64,000 nt of DNA from CAYVQF01 sp964454015 (GTDB lineage: Bacteria; Myxococcota_A; Bradymonadia; UBA4248), in contig CAYVQF010000024.1 of assembly GCA_964454015.1 (NCBI GenBank), positions 1 to 64,000 on the forward strand. Reading direction: 5' to 3'. The translations under genes were made by a program, and so were the position numbers. Shown in pieces: positions 53,213 through 62,885 of this stretch. The notes beneath the pieces were generated by a model. That model was not told where the DNA came from. It did no database searches and was given only the letters and a program-made list of their open reading frames with translations. Each line of letters opens with the position of its first letter. The stretch's first letter is position 1.

Positions 53213-56161
53213 TTAGTCACCAAAAGTCGGCTCGCTAACCGAGTTGAAGTCGTTGCCGGGGCAGCCCTCGCCGTAGGTCAAGCCATTGTCTTGGCAGTAG
53301 TGGCATGGGTTGGCGCTTGGGGGGCAGGCACACTGGCCCTCGCCGCCTGCGATGCCTTCAGGGCAATCGGTACAGGGGTCTGGTGCGTTGGGGTCGCTGC
53401 AATCGTGAAAGAAGCATTGCTTATAAAACTGATTTCCCCAGTAGTTGCAGTCTAAACCCTGCGCCCTTCCTATCCACTTATCTGGATCTTGATCTTTGCA
53501 GCGAGCCTGACATGCTGCGCATCGTTCAGTATACACCTTACCGTCAATAACAATGTTTACTGCATCTCCCGCTACTTTACTATTCATGCAAGCAGTGTAG
53601 GCTTCATCACAATTCGCAGCCTTTCTAATGCAAGGATTGAAAAACCTTGTCAAATCAATGGGTGCGAGGGGCTTCGTGGTGGCGTTGGCAAGCAGCGATT
53701 CGAAGTATGCCACCTTGCAGATCTTGAGAAGACGATCCTGCCACCATATGTGGGGCATGACTAGGGCCAATTGAGTGACCATGCCTGGGGACAGTGTCAG
53801 GGGAACCTCGCCAGCGGGGCAACTCGGCGGCGGCCAACCAGCGAAAGGAATGACGCGCCCGACGATCACCTCGACATCCGCCGGGTAGCCGCGATCGGCC
53901 AAGACCCACTGGCCGGCATCGGTGGTGCCGTCCCACGCGCTGCTCAGGGAAACCTGGCTGGGGCTCGCGTGGCTGATCTCAGCCGCGGCATAGAGGGTGC
54001 GCAGCTCTTCCAGACTCTCGTTGTCGCGCAAGGTCCTCCTACTCACCGCAAAAAACACGTGACTGGGAGGCGCACCCGCCACGGCACTGGTCGCATCGAT
54101 CCCGATGGCCAGAACACTCTCTTCTCCTTGGCTGGGGTTGAAAGGGATGGGCCCGAGCTCGAGGGCAAAGATGTGGGCTTTCTTATTGATCCCCCACAGT
54201 GGGTTAGCGGCGTCGACCGTCCTGACGGCGAAGGTGTGGCTGAGGGGCGTCGAGCTCTGTCCGGCAAAGTCGGTGGCGATGACGGACAGGGTGTGAGAGC
54301 CCGGGGCAAAGTCGAGGTCGGGGACGAAGTCGAAGTAGCCCGCGAGGTCGACCTGGCTCTCACCGATGAGGCTCTGTCCGTCGTAGAAGGAGATCACCGT
54401 ATGTCGGGCTGCCCGCCCAGTGAAGGTGGGGCGCAGGCTGAGGGTTTCGCTGCCGGCGATGGGCGAGAGCAAGGTGGGTGGATCCGGCGGAGAGAGATTG
54501 CAGCCTGTCGCGATGCCATGTTTCCAGTAGTCTGAACCGCTGTAGGGGTAGGAGTCGACGAGGGTAGCGGGGTCAGTATCGACACCGGCCACGAAGAGAG
54601 GGCCCGGGCATTGGCGTCCCCACCAGTTGCCCTTTTGGTTGTGCGACACTTCTGCGGTGACGGCGTCACCGAGGAGGCCCGTCTCGGCCTCGATGGCGTT
54701 GTGCCAGATGGTGTTGGGCCATCCGCCTTCCCTGATGTCGATAGCGACCCCAAGAGCCTGGACGCCGTCGCCGTTGAAGTGGTTGTTGACGATGTGATTG
54801 CCCTCGGCAAGACGCAGGCGCAGGGCCGTGGCGCTGTTGGGGCCGGAGAGCTGATTCTCTGCGATCGACACGTCTTCGATGGGGATGACCTCTCCCGAGC
54901 TCAGGCCACGCAGCTCGATGCCGACGCTGTCGGCGCCTAGCGTCAGCGTGTTGCCGAGCACATTGGCCGTCCCGATGGTGTTCGGCCCCCAGATCTCGAT
55001 GCCCGTGCCGTAGTCAGGGCTGATGATGCTGTTGGTGCCAATGAAGGCCTCTTCCGTGTTGAGGGCTGAGACGGCGATGGCGTTGTCGGCAAAGGTGTTG
55101 TGATGGATGTTGGCAAAGCGAGTGCTGCTGAGCAAGATCCCTGTGGCATAGGCGTTTCCTGGCGCACCGATGGTACAGCGCTCGATGCTGATGTTTTTGA
55201 TCGTTGGGGAGCTCTGTGCTGGCCCCGGGACCAGGATCGCGATGCCTTCGCCGTGGCTTTGAGCCTCCTGGGTGATGGCGTGACCGTCGCAATCGAGGAT
55301 CTGATTGGATTCGACGATCTGGATGCGACCGCTGACGTTGCCCGTGAGGGTGCAGATCTCTCCTTCTCTGACACCAATGAGGTGGCATTCGTCGTTCTGA
55401 CCGCCGAGAGTATAGGTCGTTACGCTGCGCTGGAGCCACATGAAGAGCTCCGATTCACCGGCGACATGGGTCGCGAGCTGTGTGTCGCTGGCGGCGAGGG
55501 TGTGGAGTGGCCCCTGGCGATCGCTGTAGAGCTGATAGGTGTCGTCCGTGGGGAGGCCGCTGAGGTTGAGGTCCACCGTGTTGGGGGTGGCGTTGTTGAC
55601 ATAGAGGAAGATGGCTTGCGGTGATACGTAGAGGCGGCTGTAGACCGGAGCGGACGCTGTGAGGGTGACGCCGTTGGCGTGCCATTGGCTGCCTCGAGCG
55701 GAGACCTCGGCGGGTGGGGCGACCAGACCATAGATGCTGTGGGCTTCGAATGCGGCTTGCAAAACAAGGCCGTCCTTCTGGGCTTCAGGGAGGGCGTGCC
55801 AGCGCCCGCCTCGGTAGCTCGCCAAGAAGAGCGTCTCCGGTGCGGTGCCGGGCGGCAGGCTGAACGTCTCGAGGTCGAGCTGGAGGGTGGCAACCAGGTC
55901 GCTGTCGAGCTGGGCGTCCTCGCAGGTCCATGCGAGGAAGGCTCCCCGGGGTGGCGTTGGCATGGGGAGGCAGTTGAGCGTTGGGGGCGTGGTCATGCTT
56001 TCAATTTGGAGGATCAAGCTCAGTTCACCCTCTGCAGAGAGTGGGAAGGTGAGAGATCCTATGGCATCATCACCGTGTGCGGGGGGGGGGGTAGCCTCGC
56101 TGCAAGCGAGGCCCACGAGGCAACACGATGTGACGACAGCGAGCGCAAATTTGCTGGGCAT
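53213..56161 (-). CDS. right-handed beta-helix lipoprotein with Cys-rich tail
   Basis: 982 residues from ATG 56161. The leader ends at LVGLAC. After 250 residues of beta-sandwich-like sequence, a NosD/CASH-type beta-helix runs from about 290 to 560 (NQILDCDGHAITQEAQSHGE, IKNISIERCTIGAPGNAYAT, FANIHHNTFADNAIAVSALN). An Ig-like domain follows (PTLLSPIAGSETLSLRPTF, FYDGQSLIGESQVDLAGYF). The last 130 residues are Cys-rich with an EGF/sushi-like ending (PDPCTDCPEGI, QCACPPSANPCHYCQDNG). The segment 53470-53770 is AT-richer than the rest, which suggests mosaic origin. Beta-helix proteins often bind or cut polysaccharide, but no catalytic residues are evident. Confidence 0.75.
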   Translation of the reverse strand: MPSKFALAVVTSCCLVGLACSEATPPPAHGDDAIGSLTFPLSAEGELSLILQIESMTTPPTLNCLPMPTPPRGAFLAWTCEDAQLDSDLVATLQLDLETFSLPPGTAPETLFLASYRGGRWHALPEAQKDGLVLQAAFEAHSIYGLVAPPAEVSARGSQWHANGVTLTASAPVYSRLYVSPQAIFLYVNNATPNTVDLNLSGLPTDDTYQLYSDRQGPLHTLAASDTQLATHVAGESELFMWLQRSVTTYTLGGQNDECHLIGVREGEICTLTGNVSGRIQIVESNQILDCDGHAITQEAQSHGEGIAILVPGPAQSSPTIKNISIERCTIGAPGNAYATGILLSSTRFANIHHNTFADNAIAVSALNTEEAFIGTNSIISPDYGTGIEIWGPNTIGTANVLGNTLTLGADSVGIELRGLSSGEVIPIEDVSIAENQLSGPNSATALRLRLAEGNHIVNNHFNGDGVQALGVAIDIREGGWPNTIWHNAIEAETGLLGDAVTAEVSHNQKGNWWGRQCPGPLFVAGVDTDPATLVDSYPYSGSDYWKHGIATGCNLSPPDPPTLLSPIAGSETLSLRPTFTGRAARHTVISFYDGQSLIGESQVDLAGYFDFVPDLDFAPGSHTLSVIATDFAGQSSTPLSHTFAVRTVDAANPLWGINKKAHIFALELGPIPFNPSQGEESVLAIGIDATSAVAGAPPSHVFFAVSRRTLRDNESLEELRTLYAAAEISHASPSQVSLSSAWDGTTDAGQWVLADRGYPADVEVIVGRVIPFAGWPPPSCPAGEVPLTLSPGMVTQLALVMPHIWWQDRLLKICKVAYFESLLANATTKPLAPIDLTRFFNPCIRKAANCDEAYTACMNSKVAGDAVNIVIDGKVYTERCAACQARCKDQDPDKWIGRAQGLDCNYWGNQFYKQCFFHDCSDPNAPDPCTDCPEGIAGGEGQCACPPSANPCHYCQDNGLTYGEGCPGNDFNSVSEPTFGD

Positions 56162-56548
56162 TGTCGTTCCCTTTGCTATGGATGGTGTGTCAATGAAAAG
56201 GCTTGGGGCCTCGGTACCTCGTTTGGGATGTGAGCGCAATGATGCATCGCTCAAACGCTAGAGGCGCTTTTTTGGGGTGTCAAGTGTTTTTTTGCCTTCC
56301 TGCGACAGGTACCGTAGGTGGGCCACTCCCTTCGCCGCGCGCCATGGGACGGACGCTGAATGCGACAGATCACTGGCGAGCGAAGCGCCGTGCAGGGAAG
56401 GGCCGTGGCGCTGGGGGGCTAGTGCCGACGGGATCTCGCCGCGGCGGCCATGCGGCCGAGCCCGACCTTCAATGAGATCATCGCCCAGGTGCCGCGCCTG
56501 CGGGCTCGCGCGCGCCGGCCTCGAAAGGCGCTCAGGGACCTGCGCCCC
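56162..56548. other. 387-bp intergenic region, no gene
   Basis: Lies between the beta-helix gene start and the response-regulator stop. It holds a T-run (about 56286-56294) but no hairpin convincingly paired with it, and no coding frame was accepted. Confidence 0.45.
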
Positions 56549-56941
56549 TCACTCTTCGGTGCTGCGGTGAGGATTCTGGGCGAGAAGGGCATCGATGTGA
56601 TCGGCGAAGGTGGTGGGGTTGATGGGCTTCTCGATGTATTCGCTGCAGCCCGCGGCGAGGGCTTTGGCCCGGTCGCCGGCCATGGCATAAGAGGTGAGGG
56701 CTACGATGGGGACCTCGCTCAGGTGGTGTTGTTCCCGCAGGCAAGTGGCGACGGCGTAGCCATCCATGATGGGGAGCTGGATATCGAGGAGGATGAGGTC
56801 GGGGTGCTCCTGGAGGGCCGTCGCGATGCCCTCTTGGCCGTTGCGGGCCCACAGCACGGTGTGACCCCGGGACTTCAAGATGAAGTCGACGAGGTAGAAG
56901 TTTTGGTGGTTGTCTTCGATGTAGAGCAGCTTGGCGCCCAT
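56549..56941 (-). CDS. single-domain response regulator
   Basis: 130 residues, a lone receiver domain. The acidic pair is E-D (LLYIEDNHQN, residues 9-10), the phospho-acceptor Asp lies in LILLDIQLPIMDG, and T/S in VALTSYAM and K in EKPINPTTF complete the active site. There is no output domain, so it probably acts by protein contact, like CheY or Spo0F. The 3' end of the kinase gene overlaps its first 67 bases in another frame, so the two are co-translated. It is the likely target of that kinase. Confidence 0.9.
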   Translation of the reverse strand: MGAKLLYIEDNHQNFYLVDFILKSRGHTVLWARNGQEGIATALQEHPDLILLDIQLPIMDGYAVATCLREQHHLSEVPIVALTSYAMAGDRAKALAAGCSEYIEKPINPTTFADHIDALLAQNPHRSTEE

Positions 56942-58494
56942 GGCGCGGCCTCCGTTTGGGTGGGGATCTCGAAGCCGAAGGTGCTGCCTTCGCCCCAGGT
57001 GCTCGTCGCGGTGCAGGTGCCACCGAGGAGCGCCGCGAGGCTCCGGCAGATGGAGAGGCCGAGGCCGGTCCCCTGTTGGTGCCGACCGGCGCTGCTGTCG
57101 ACCTGGGAGAAAGGCCGGAAGAGGCGCGCCATATCTTCCTTTTTGATGCCGATGCCCGTGTCGCTGACGGTGACGACGAGCCGGGCGTCTTGGACGCGGA
57201 CCCGGACCGTAACGCTGCCCTCTTGGGTGAACTTGATGGCGTTGGAGAGCAGGTTGAAGAGGATCTGCTCGAAACGCCGCTGGTCGCTGGTGAGGCTCGC
57301 GACCTCAGGTGCGACGTTTACCTCCAGGCGCAGCGCCTTGGCGTCGGTCTGGGGCTGAACTAGGGCCGCGACTTTGTGCACCGCAGCGCGTGGGTCGAAG
57401 GGCGCGCACTCTACTTGGAGTTGGCCGGCCTCGATTTTGGACAGATCGAGGATGTCGTTGATGAGGGCCAGCAGGTGCTGGGCGCTGTCACAGACCATGC
57501 CGAGCTGTTTGCTCTGTTCTTCGTTGAGCGGGCCGGCCAAGCCCTGCAACAGGATGCCCGAGAAGCCGATGATCGCGTTCAGCGGCGTGCGCAGCTCATG
57601 GGACATGGTGGCGAGGAAGGCCGACTTGAGGTGATCGGCCGACTCGGCGCGCTCTTTGGCGGCGGCCAGCTCGGCCGTGCGCTCCCGGACCTCTTCCTCC
57701 AGATGCTCACGGGACTGGTGCAGGGCGCGTTCGGCACGCTTCTGCGTCGTGATGTCGCGCACGGTGACGAGAAAGGCGCTGTCGCCATCGACGTCCATGG
57801 CCACTACGCCGATGGCCACAGGGAAAGTCGTGCCGTCGCCGCGTCGATGTAGCCCCTCTTGCTGGACCCCATCGGCGAGGCGCAAGGCTGTGGCCGGGTC
57901 TTCGGGCGCTGCGACGGTGAGATCAGAGAGCGTGCGGGTGAGGAGCGCCTTTCGCGGGCCGCCATAGCGCAGCACCGCCTGGTGGTTGGCGTCGAGGATC
58001 GCGCCGGCGGGGCTGAGGAGAAAGAGGGCGTCAGGGCTGGAGTCGAAGATCTGCCGGAAGCGCTGCTCGCTGCGGGCGATGGCCGATTCAGCACGGCGGC
58101 GGCGGCGCAGCTCCTGTTGGAGGAGCAAGAAAATGACCGCGGCGCTGGCAAAGACGAAGAAGAGCCCCTTGAGGGTCTGCATCTGCGCCGCTTCAGCAGG
58201 CGTGTGGGCCATGGCGTCGACGACGTGGTCCGAGAGGAGGATCCACAGGGCCGAGAAGGCCAGATAGACCGCCACCACCCGGAACACGAGGCCGATGTCA
58301 CTGCGTCGTCTGGAGGTGAGGCGCTGCAAGGGGCGGGCTCTGGATGGGAGATGTGGACCTGTTGCAAAGGATCGCGCTGGAGTTGCCGTGCTTCGTCTGC
58401 ACCTGCTGGGCAATGCGCCGTGGTCGCGGGGCGCTCTCCTGCGCTGGGGCAGCCCATGACACGGCGCTGGGCCCAGATCCTGTGCGAACACCAC
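56875..58494 (-). CDS. membrane histidine kinase with PAS domain
   Basis: Up to 539 residues. The first 55-65 residues from the GTG at 58494 are Arg/Pro-rich and may not be translated; a TTG at 58329 is an alternative. Two membrane helices follow (VFRVVAVYLAFSALWILLSD, GLFFVFASAAVIFLLLQQEL), then a PAS sensor (RFRQIFDSSPDALFLLSPAG), a coiled coil, the HisKA box with phospho-His in FLATMSHELRTPLNAI, and HATPase N (LLSNAIKFTQEG), G1 (VSDTGIGI) and G2 (GTGLGLSICRSL) boxes. The short loop between helices leaves little room for a periplasmic sensor. The last residues (TSKTTTKTSTSSTSS) are the alternative-frame reading of the regulator's start. Confidence 0.85.
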   Translation of the reverse strand: MVFAQDLGPAPCHGLPQRRRAPRDHGALPSRCRRSTATPARSFATGPHLPSRARPLQRLTSRRRSDIGLVFRVVAVYLAFSALWILLSDHVVDAMAHTPAEAAQMQTLKGLFFVFASAAVIFLLLQQELRRRRRAESAIARSEQRFRQIFDSSPDALFLLSPAGAILDANHQAVLRYGGPRKALLTRTLSDLTVAAPEDPATALRLADGVQQEGLHRRGDGTTFPVAIGVVAMDVDGDSAFLVTVRDITTQKRAERALHQSREHLEEEVRERTAELAAAKERAESADHLKSAFLATMSHELRTPLNAIIGFSGILLQGLAGPLNEEQSKQLGMVCDSAQHLLALINDILDLSKIEAGQLQVECAPFDPRAAVHKVAALVQPQTDAKALRLEVNVAPEVASLTSDQRRFEQILFNLLSNAIKFTQEGSVTVRVRVQDARLVVTVSDTGIGIKKEDMARLFRPFSQVDSSAGRHQQGTGLGLSICRSLAALLGGTCTATSTWGEGSTFGFEIPTQTEAAPWAPSCSTSKTTTKTSTSSTSS

Positions 58495-58586
58495 TAGGAT
58501 AGTGCAGCGCCTGCGGGCCTACAAGCGGCAGGGTCCAGTTGACAGGTCAACGGCGCTGCACCTGACGCCCTGCAGCCCGGAGTGGC

Positions 58587-59414
58587 TCAAGGCGCGGCGG
58601 GCGCGGCGCAGAAGTAAAGGGCGTCGTTGTCATTCGAGTTCATCCACATGCGGTCGTATTTGACCCGCGTGTCTTTGAGAGCCCTCAGGAAAGACCAGAG
58701 CTGGGCCTCGAGCGCGTCGGCTTCGCTTCCGCAAGAGCGCTCGGTGAGGCTGAGCTCGCCCAGCTTCAGGCTTTCACCCTCGAGGGTGTAGGTGCCGCTC
58801 AGGTGATTGCAGCCGAGGGACCCCGTGGCTTGACCCTCGGCAAAGGTGAGGTGCACGGGCTGGGGCGTCGCGATGGTGCTCTCTCCACCCCCCTGGTAGA
58901 GGGAGTAGGCCTGCCATTGTGTCCCTTCGAGGGGGAGCGTCGCCACGCTGCCCTCGGGCACAAAGACCAGCTCGCCTTGGGCCGTGCTGAGGATCAAGCG
59001 CTCGCCGTCGCGGCGGTGGGCCTGCAGACCGTTGAGCTGGCGCCAGTAGCCGATCTCCTGCTCATACCAGCCCGGGGGCAAGCCGACGCAAGCGATCTCC
59101 GTGAGACCGCCGTCTTGGCCCAAAACGAGTTGGCCGTCGGAGGATAAGGTGTAGGAAACATTATAAGTATTGCAGATGGCGGAGCCTCGTATCACCCCGC
59201 TGTCAAAGCTCAAGGTCGTGCCAGGTAGCGCCTCTTGGCCCCCCATCTCGACCAAATGCCAGGTGCCCTCGAGATCCGCAGGATCACTTGGGGGCGCCTC
59301 AGGGGTGGGCGCTCGTTCAACTTTGGCAGGGGGGGACGCCTTATCGCCCTTGGGCTCGCAGCCCACCAGCGCCACTGCCACCACGACAACCCCGATCCAC
59401 AAGTGCTTCACCAT
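58587..59414 (-). CDS. lipoprotein with two META (DUF306) domains
   Basis: 275 residues, start chosen at ATG 59414, which lies six bases after GGAG; ATG 59417 and 59426 are alternatives. The leader ends at ALVGC. Two HslJ/META-like domains follow. The first has LEGTWHLVEMGG, SAICNTYNVSYTL and TEIACVGLPP; the second has LEGTQWQAYSL, GSLGCNHLSGTYTLEG and LTERSC. The repeated C-N-x-x-x-x-x-Y order is the family's hallmark. META proteins are linked to heat or antibiotic stress and surface functions. No direct partner is seen; the gene stands alone between the kinase and the 1007-residue lipoprotein. Confidence 0.8.
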   Translation of the reverse strand: MVKHLWIGVVVVAVALVGCEPKGDKASPPAKVERAPTPEAPPSDPADLEGTWHLVEMGGQEALPGTTLSFDSGVIRGSAICNTYNVSYTLSSDGQLVLGQDGGLTEIACVGLPPGWYEQEIGYWRQLNGLQAHRRDGERLILSTAQGELVFVPEGSVATLPLEGTQWQAYSLYQGGGESTIATPQPVHLTFAEGQATGSLGCNHLSGTYTLEGESLKLGELSLTERSCGSEADALEAQLWSFLRALKDTRVKYDRMWMNSNDNDALYFCAAPAAP

Positions 59415-59548
59415 CATCCACTCCATCTCTGCTAGGCCGCCTCAGTGGCGACAATGCTGCCTCACAAGCACCAAAGCACGCAACATAGGCTTCAGCGCGC
59501 CAGAGAGACAAGGCTGCCGCGGCCAACGTTTCTCGCTGGCCTGCCGTT

Positions 59549-62500
59549 TCAGTCGATGGGCGTCGCTTTGCCGTCGCTGTCGAGGGCGATGATGTCGGCG
59601 TCGGCCATATAGGCGTTCACCACGTAGAGCAGGCGAATGTTCTTGGCGTCGAGCTCCGCCAAGAGGCCCGGGTCGAGGCCGGCCTCCTGAAAGGGCTCGA
59701 AGATGAAATCTTCGCCGAAGTTGTGGTGGTGGGGACGGTAGGTCTGGGAGAAATACCCGCGCAAGACCAAGGGCGTCGTCGTGAGGCCCTCGATGGTGGT
59801 CTCGACCCAATCGACGAGGGGCGCCGTGTAGCCGGCGCTGATGCCCCTGGGCGGTGGCGGCCAATAGAAGGAGGTGGTGATGTGCACACCGCCCAAGCTC
59901 TGCCAGGTCCGGGTCTGTAAGTCACCGCGCACCTGAGCGGGATCGTCGGGACAAAGGCCGAGACGGACCTCATCTTCCGAGCGGGTGTTCCAGCCATTCC
60001 AGTCGTGGACCGGTACGGGGGTCGTGTAGCGGGCCTGCAAGGTGAGCTGAACCTCATCCAAGGTGAGGATGGGGCCGTTGACCGGGCTGTGGAGCCACTG
60101 CCAGCGGTTGCTCCAGAGCTCCAAGTGGCGCAGGTCGTCGCCGCTGCCCATCTGCCAGCCGTCAACCACGCCGTCGGGGGCGCGGTGACTCGCCGCAGGC
60201 CAGGTGCTCGGGTCACCGCTGATGCTCTCGAGTCCTTGGGCACCATAGAGACGGAGATCGATGTGGGTGTAGAAGGGCGTGGCAAATCCGGCCGCGTCCA
60301 GGCGCACGTTGCGGGTGCGGAGGGTCCACTCGGATTTCAAACGGTGGTTGGACCACACGTCAACGGCCTCCCCTTGGAAGGTACAGAAACGGTACTCGCC
60401 GGCGAGCAAGTAGGGGTCGAGGCGCGGCTGGTTGTCGGGGTGGGGCTGTTGGTGCGGCAGCCACAAGGCGACCTGGCCATCGTTGATGGACCAGTGGAGG
60501 GTGAGGCGGCCGCTGGCCGCGTCGAGGGTCTGCTTGAAGGGGCGAATGGCGTCGACGATGGCCAGGTAATCCTCTTCCCAAGCCAGCACCAGCTCGCCGC
60601 GGCGCGTCTCCTCGCTGCCCTGGACGAAGTAGACGTAGTCGCCAAAGCCGAAAATGGCCACGTCGATGTGCTCGCTGATGCCCACGGGGTCCTGCGCTTG
60701 CCACGGGCCCGGGCGGGCGACGATGCGGGCGGTGGAGCTGCTGTCGAAGGAGATGAGGCCGTGCCCCTGGCCCGGCGTGGGGAGGGGGTAGAGCAGGGCG
60801 CCGAAAGCCCAGTTCGCCGGGGGAATCGCGGCGCGCAGCCGCGCCAGGGTCGGCGTGGGGCTCAGTTGCTGCTGCCACAGGCGCAACAGGGCGGCCTCGA
60901 CGGGCTGCGGCGAGGAGACGCTGCTGTCACAGGCGCTGGGGCCGCTGGTGGCACCGCTGAGGTCGTCTGCGGGGCACACCCAATAGCTGCGCAGGCCCTC
61001 GTCGAAACCGGTGCTGCTGCTGGCGAAGAGGCGCATGGGGGTCTGGCCCAGGGGGGCGAGGGCGGCGTGCAGGCGCGTCCGCTCTGCCGCAGGGAGGGCG
61101 TCGCCAAGGGCAGCGCGCAGGGCCGCGAGATCCGCCACCAGGGCGGTCATGTCGGGGTCTGGGCCGTGGGTCTGCATGCGGCTGACCAGGTCGGCGCCCA
61201 GGCCGGCGGCGGCGGTGTCGAGCCACAGATCGAAGGGCAGGGCGTAGCCCGCCAGGGTGAGGCTGGGCTGAGCGGCCTGGAGGCGCTGGGCGCGCAGGGC
61301 CGCTGGGCCGTAGGCGGCCGCACTGATGGCGGGAATGAGGGCGATGGCGCTGAGATCCTGCCCAGCCTTGCTGGGCGTGGGGACAGTGCGCGGGGCGGGG
61401 AGCGCCAGGGCTAGCAGCGTCGCGCGATCCGCTGCGGGCATGGTGTCGGCGTCGTCGAGGCGGAGCGAGCCTCGCCCTTCGCTGGCTTCGCCATTGGCCC
61501 GCAGCGAGACGAAGCGCCCGACCAAGGCCTGTGGATCCCAAGAAGGCTGCACCAGGTGGGTGAGTAGGATGCCCTGGGACCGGGCTTGGGCCACGGCGGC
61601 GGCGCGGCTGGAGAAGGGTTGGCGAGTGATGAGGGCGGCCACGGGCGGCAGCTCCGCCGGGAGGCTATCCGTGAGGAGGATGTCCTGTGGGCCCAGCTCG
61701 CCTGCGGCCACGGCGGCGGCGATGGCCTCGGTCGGGAGCGCGCGCAGGGTGCCCAGGGCCCAGCCCGAGTGGGCGCTGGTGTCGCCGCCGGCCCACGCCG
61801 CCTCTTCGCGGATGGGGAAGCCCAGGTCGGCGAAGAAGGCGGCCGAGTTGGCTGCGGCTCGGCGCTGGGATGCCGCGGGGAGGTAGACGTGGCGCGTGCC
61901 CTGGGGGGCGATGACCGAGTCGGCGACCAAGGCCAGGACGTGGGCCACCATCTCGGGGTGGTAGGGCTCGTGGCGCAACAACTGGACACCATACTCGGGG
62001 AAGCCCGGGGCGTAGATGACCGCGCCGAGGATGAGGCGCTGCTGGTCGGCGCGCAGGGTGATGGCCGCGAAGTCCGCTGCCGAGATGCCTTGCACCGGGT
62101 CGAGGTGGGCCGTGGCGAAGTCGTAGTGGAAGGCGTAGTGCGCCGTGTCTTGGTAGTAGACCTTGGTCGGGTCATCGATGAAGACGGCGAACTTGATCCA
62201 GCGCGGCAGCATGACATCCCAGAACTGCATGGCCGACAGGAAGGGGTCGTCGGGGAAGGTCACGGTGTGGCGCCAGTAGGGCGATGGGCTCACGTCGATG
62301 GGCCCCACGTCGCCGGGCCACTCGAAGTCGGCCGCGTCTGGGTCCGGGCCCACATCGGTCTGGTCGACGTGATCGGGCGTGTCGGCGAGGTCACCCAGGT
62401 CGGGGTCGTGCGGGAGGTCGGAGAGGTCCAGATCGCTCGCGACGTCGCCGTCGTTGGGATCCACTTCTGTGGGATCCACGTCCGCCGTGTCAACGCCTTC

Positions 62501-62572
62501 CGCCGCGTCCAGTTCAGGCGAGGATTTCTTCCCGTCGTCGTCGCAGGCCCAGGTCAGGGTGAGCAGGGCCAA
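59549..62572 (-). CDS. large acidic-linker lipoprotein, start unresolved
   Basis: At least 1007 residues. The visible leader end ALLTLTWAC is followed by DDDG. The frame's first start is only a TTG at 62572; the rest of the leader runs into the heptamer repeat and gap, so the true start is unknown. An Asp-rich linker (about residues 15-90) precedes a domain with VYYQDTAHYAFHYDF, ADFAAITLRADQQRLILGAV and GRFVSLRANG. This pattern resembles the N-terminal part of Myxococcota proteins annotated near PEP/pyruvate-binding families, but no ATP-grasp or phospho-His motif was found. The role is unknown. Confidence 0.65.
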   Translation of the reverse strand: MALLTLTWACDDDGKKSSPELDAAEGVDTADVDPTEVDPNDGDVASDLDLSDLPHDPDLGDLADTPDHVDQTDVGPDPDAADFEWPGDVGPIDVSPSPYWRHTVTFPDDPFLSAMQFWDVMLPRWIKFAVFIDDPTKVYYQDTAHYAFHYDFATAHLDPVQGISAADFAAITLRADQQRLILGAVIYAPGFPEYGVQLLRHEPYHPEMVAHVLALVADSVIAPQGTRHVYLPAASQRRAAANSAAFFADLGFPIREEAAWAGGDTSAHSGWALGTLRALPTEAIAAAVAAGELGPQDILLTDSLPAELPPVAALITRQPFSSRAAAVAQARSQGILLTHLVQPSWDPQALVGRFVSLRANGEASEGRGSLRLDDADTMPAADRATLLALALPAPRTVPTPSKAGQDLSAIALIPAISAAAYGPAALRAQRLQAAQPSLTLAGYALPFDLWLDTAAAGLGADLVSRMQTHGPDPDMTALVADLAALRAALGDALPAAERTRLHAALAPLGQTPMRLFASSSTGFDEGLRSYWVCPADDLSGATSGPSACDSSVSSPQPVEAALLRLWQQQLSPTPTLARLRAAIPPANWAFGALLYPLPTPGQGHGLISFDSSSTARIVARPGPWQAQDPVGISEHIDVAIFGFGDYVYFVQGSEETRRGELVLAWEEDYLAIVDAIRPFKQTLDAASGRLTLHWSINDGQVALWLPHQQPHPDNQPRLDPYLLAGEYRFCTFQGEAVDVWSNHRLKSEWTLRTRNVRLDAAGFATPFYTHIDLRLYGAQGLESISGDPSTWPAASHRAPDGVVDGWQMGSGDDLRHLELWSNRWQWLHSPVNGPILTLDEVQLTLQARYTTPVPVHDWNGWNTRSEDEVRLGLCPDDPAQVRGDLQTRTWQSLGGVHITTSFYWPPPPRGISAGYTAPLVDWVETTIEGLTTTPLVLRGYFSQTYRPHHHNFGEDFIFEPFQEAGLDPGLLAELDAKNIRLLYVVNAYMADADIIALDSDGKATPID

Positions 62573-62576
62573 GGCG

Positions 62577-62885
62577 CAGAGGGCGAGGAGCGAGGGGCGA
62601 GGGGGGAGGAACGAGGAACGAGGGGCGAGGAACGAGGAACGAGGAACGAGGGGCGAGGGGCGAGGGGCGAGGANNNNNNNNNNNNNNNNNNNNNNNNNNN
62701 NNNNNNNNNNNNNNNNNNNNNNNNNNNNNNNNNNNNNNNNNNNNNNNNNNNNNNNNNNNNNNNNNNNNNNNNNCGAGGGGCGAGGAACGAGGAACGAGGA
62801 ACGAGGGGCGAGGGGCGAGGGGCGAGGAGCGAGGAACGAGGGGGGAGGGGCGAGGAACGAGGGGGGAGGAACGAGAGGCGAGGGT
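62577..62885. repeat. heptamer array (CGAGGGG/CGAGGAA/CGAGGAG)n
   Basis: The visible bases outside the gap are almost entirely 7-bp units CGAGGGG, CGAGGAA or CGAGGAG, with occasional longer G-runs. Each set of three units codes for seven residues, and because the units lack stop codons every frame is open on both strands. The array abuts the lipoprotein leader and may have replaced its original start. Units of the same type appear at 49139-49155. Confidence 0.9.
62674..62773. other. assembly gap (100 N) inside the heptamer array
   Basis: Exactly 100 N, a placeholder for an unsized gap. Heptamer units run into both sides. Confidence 0.99.
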
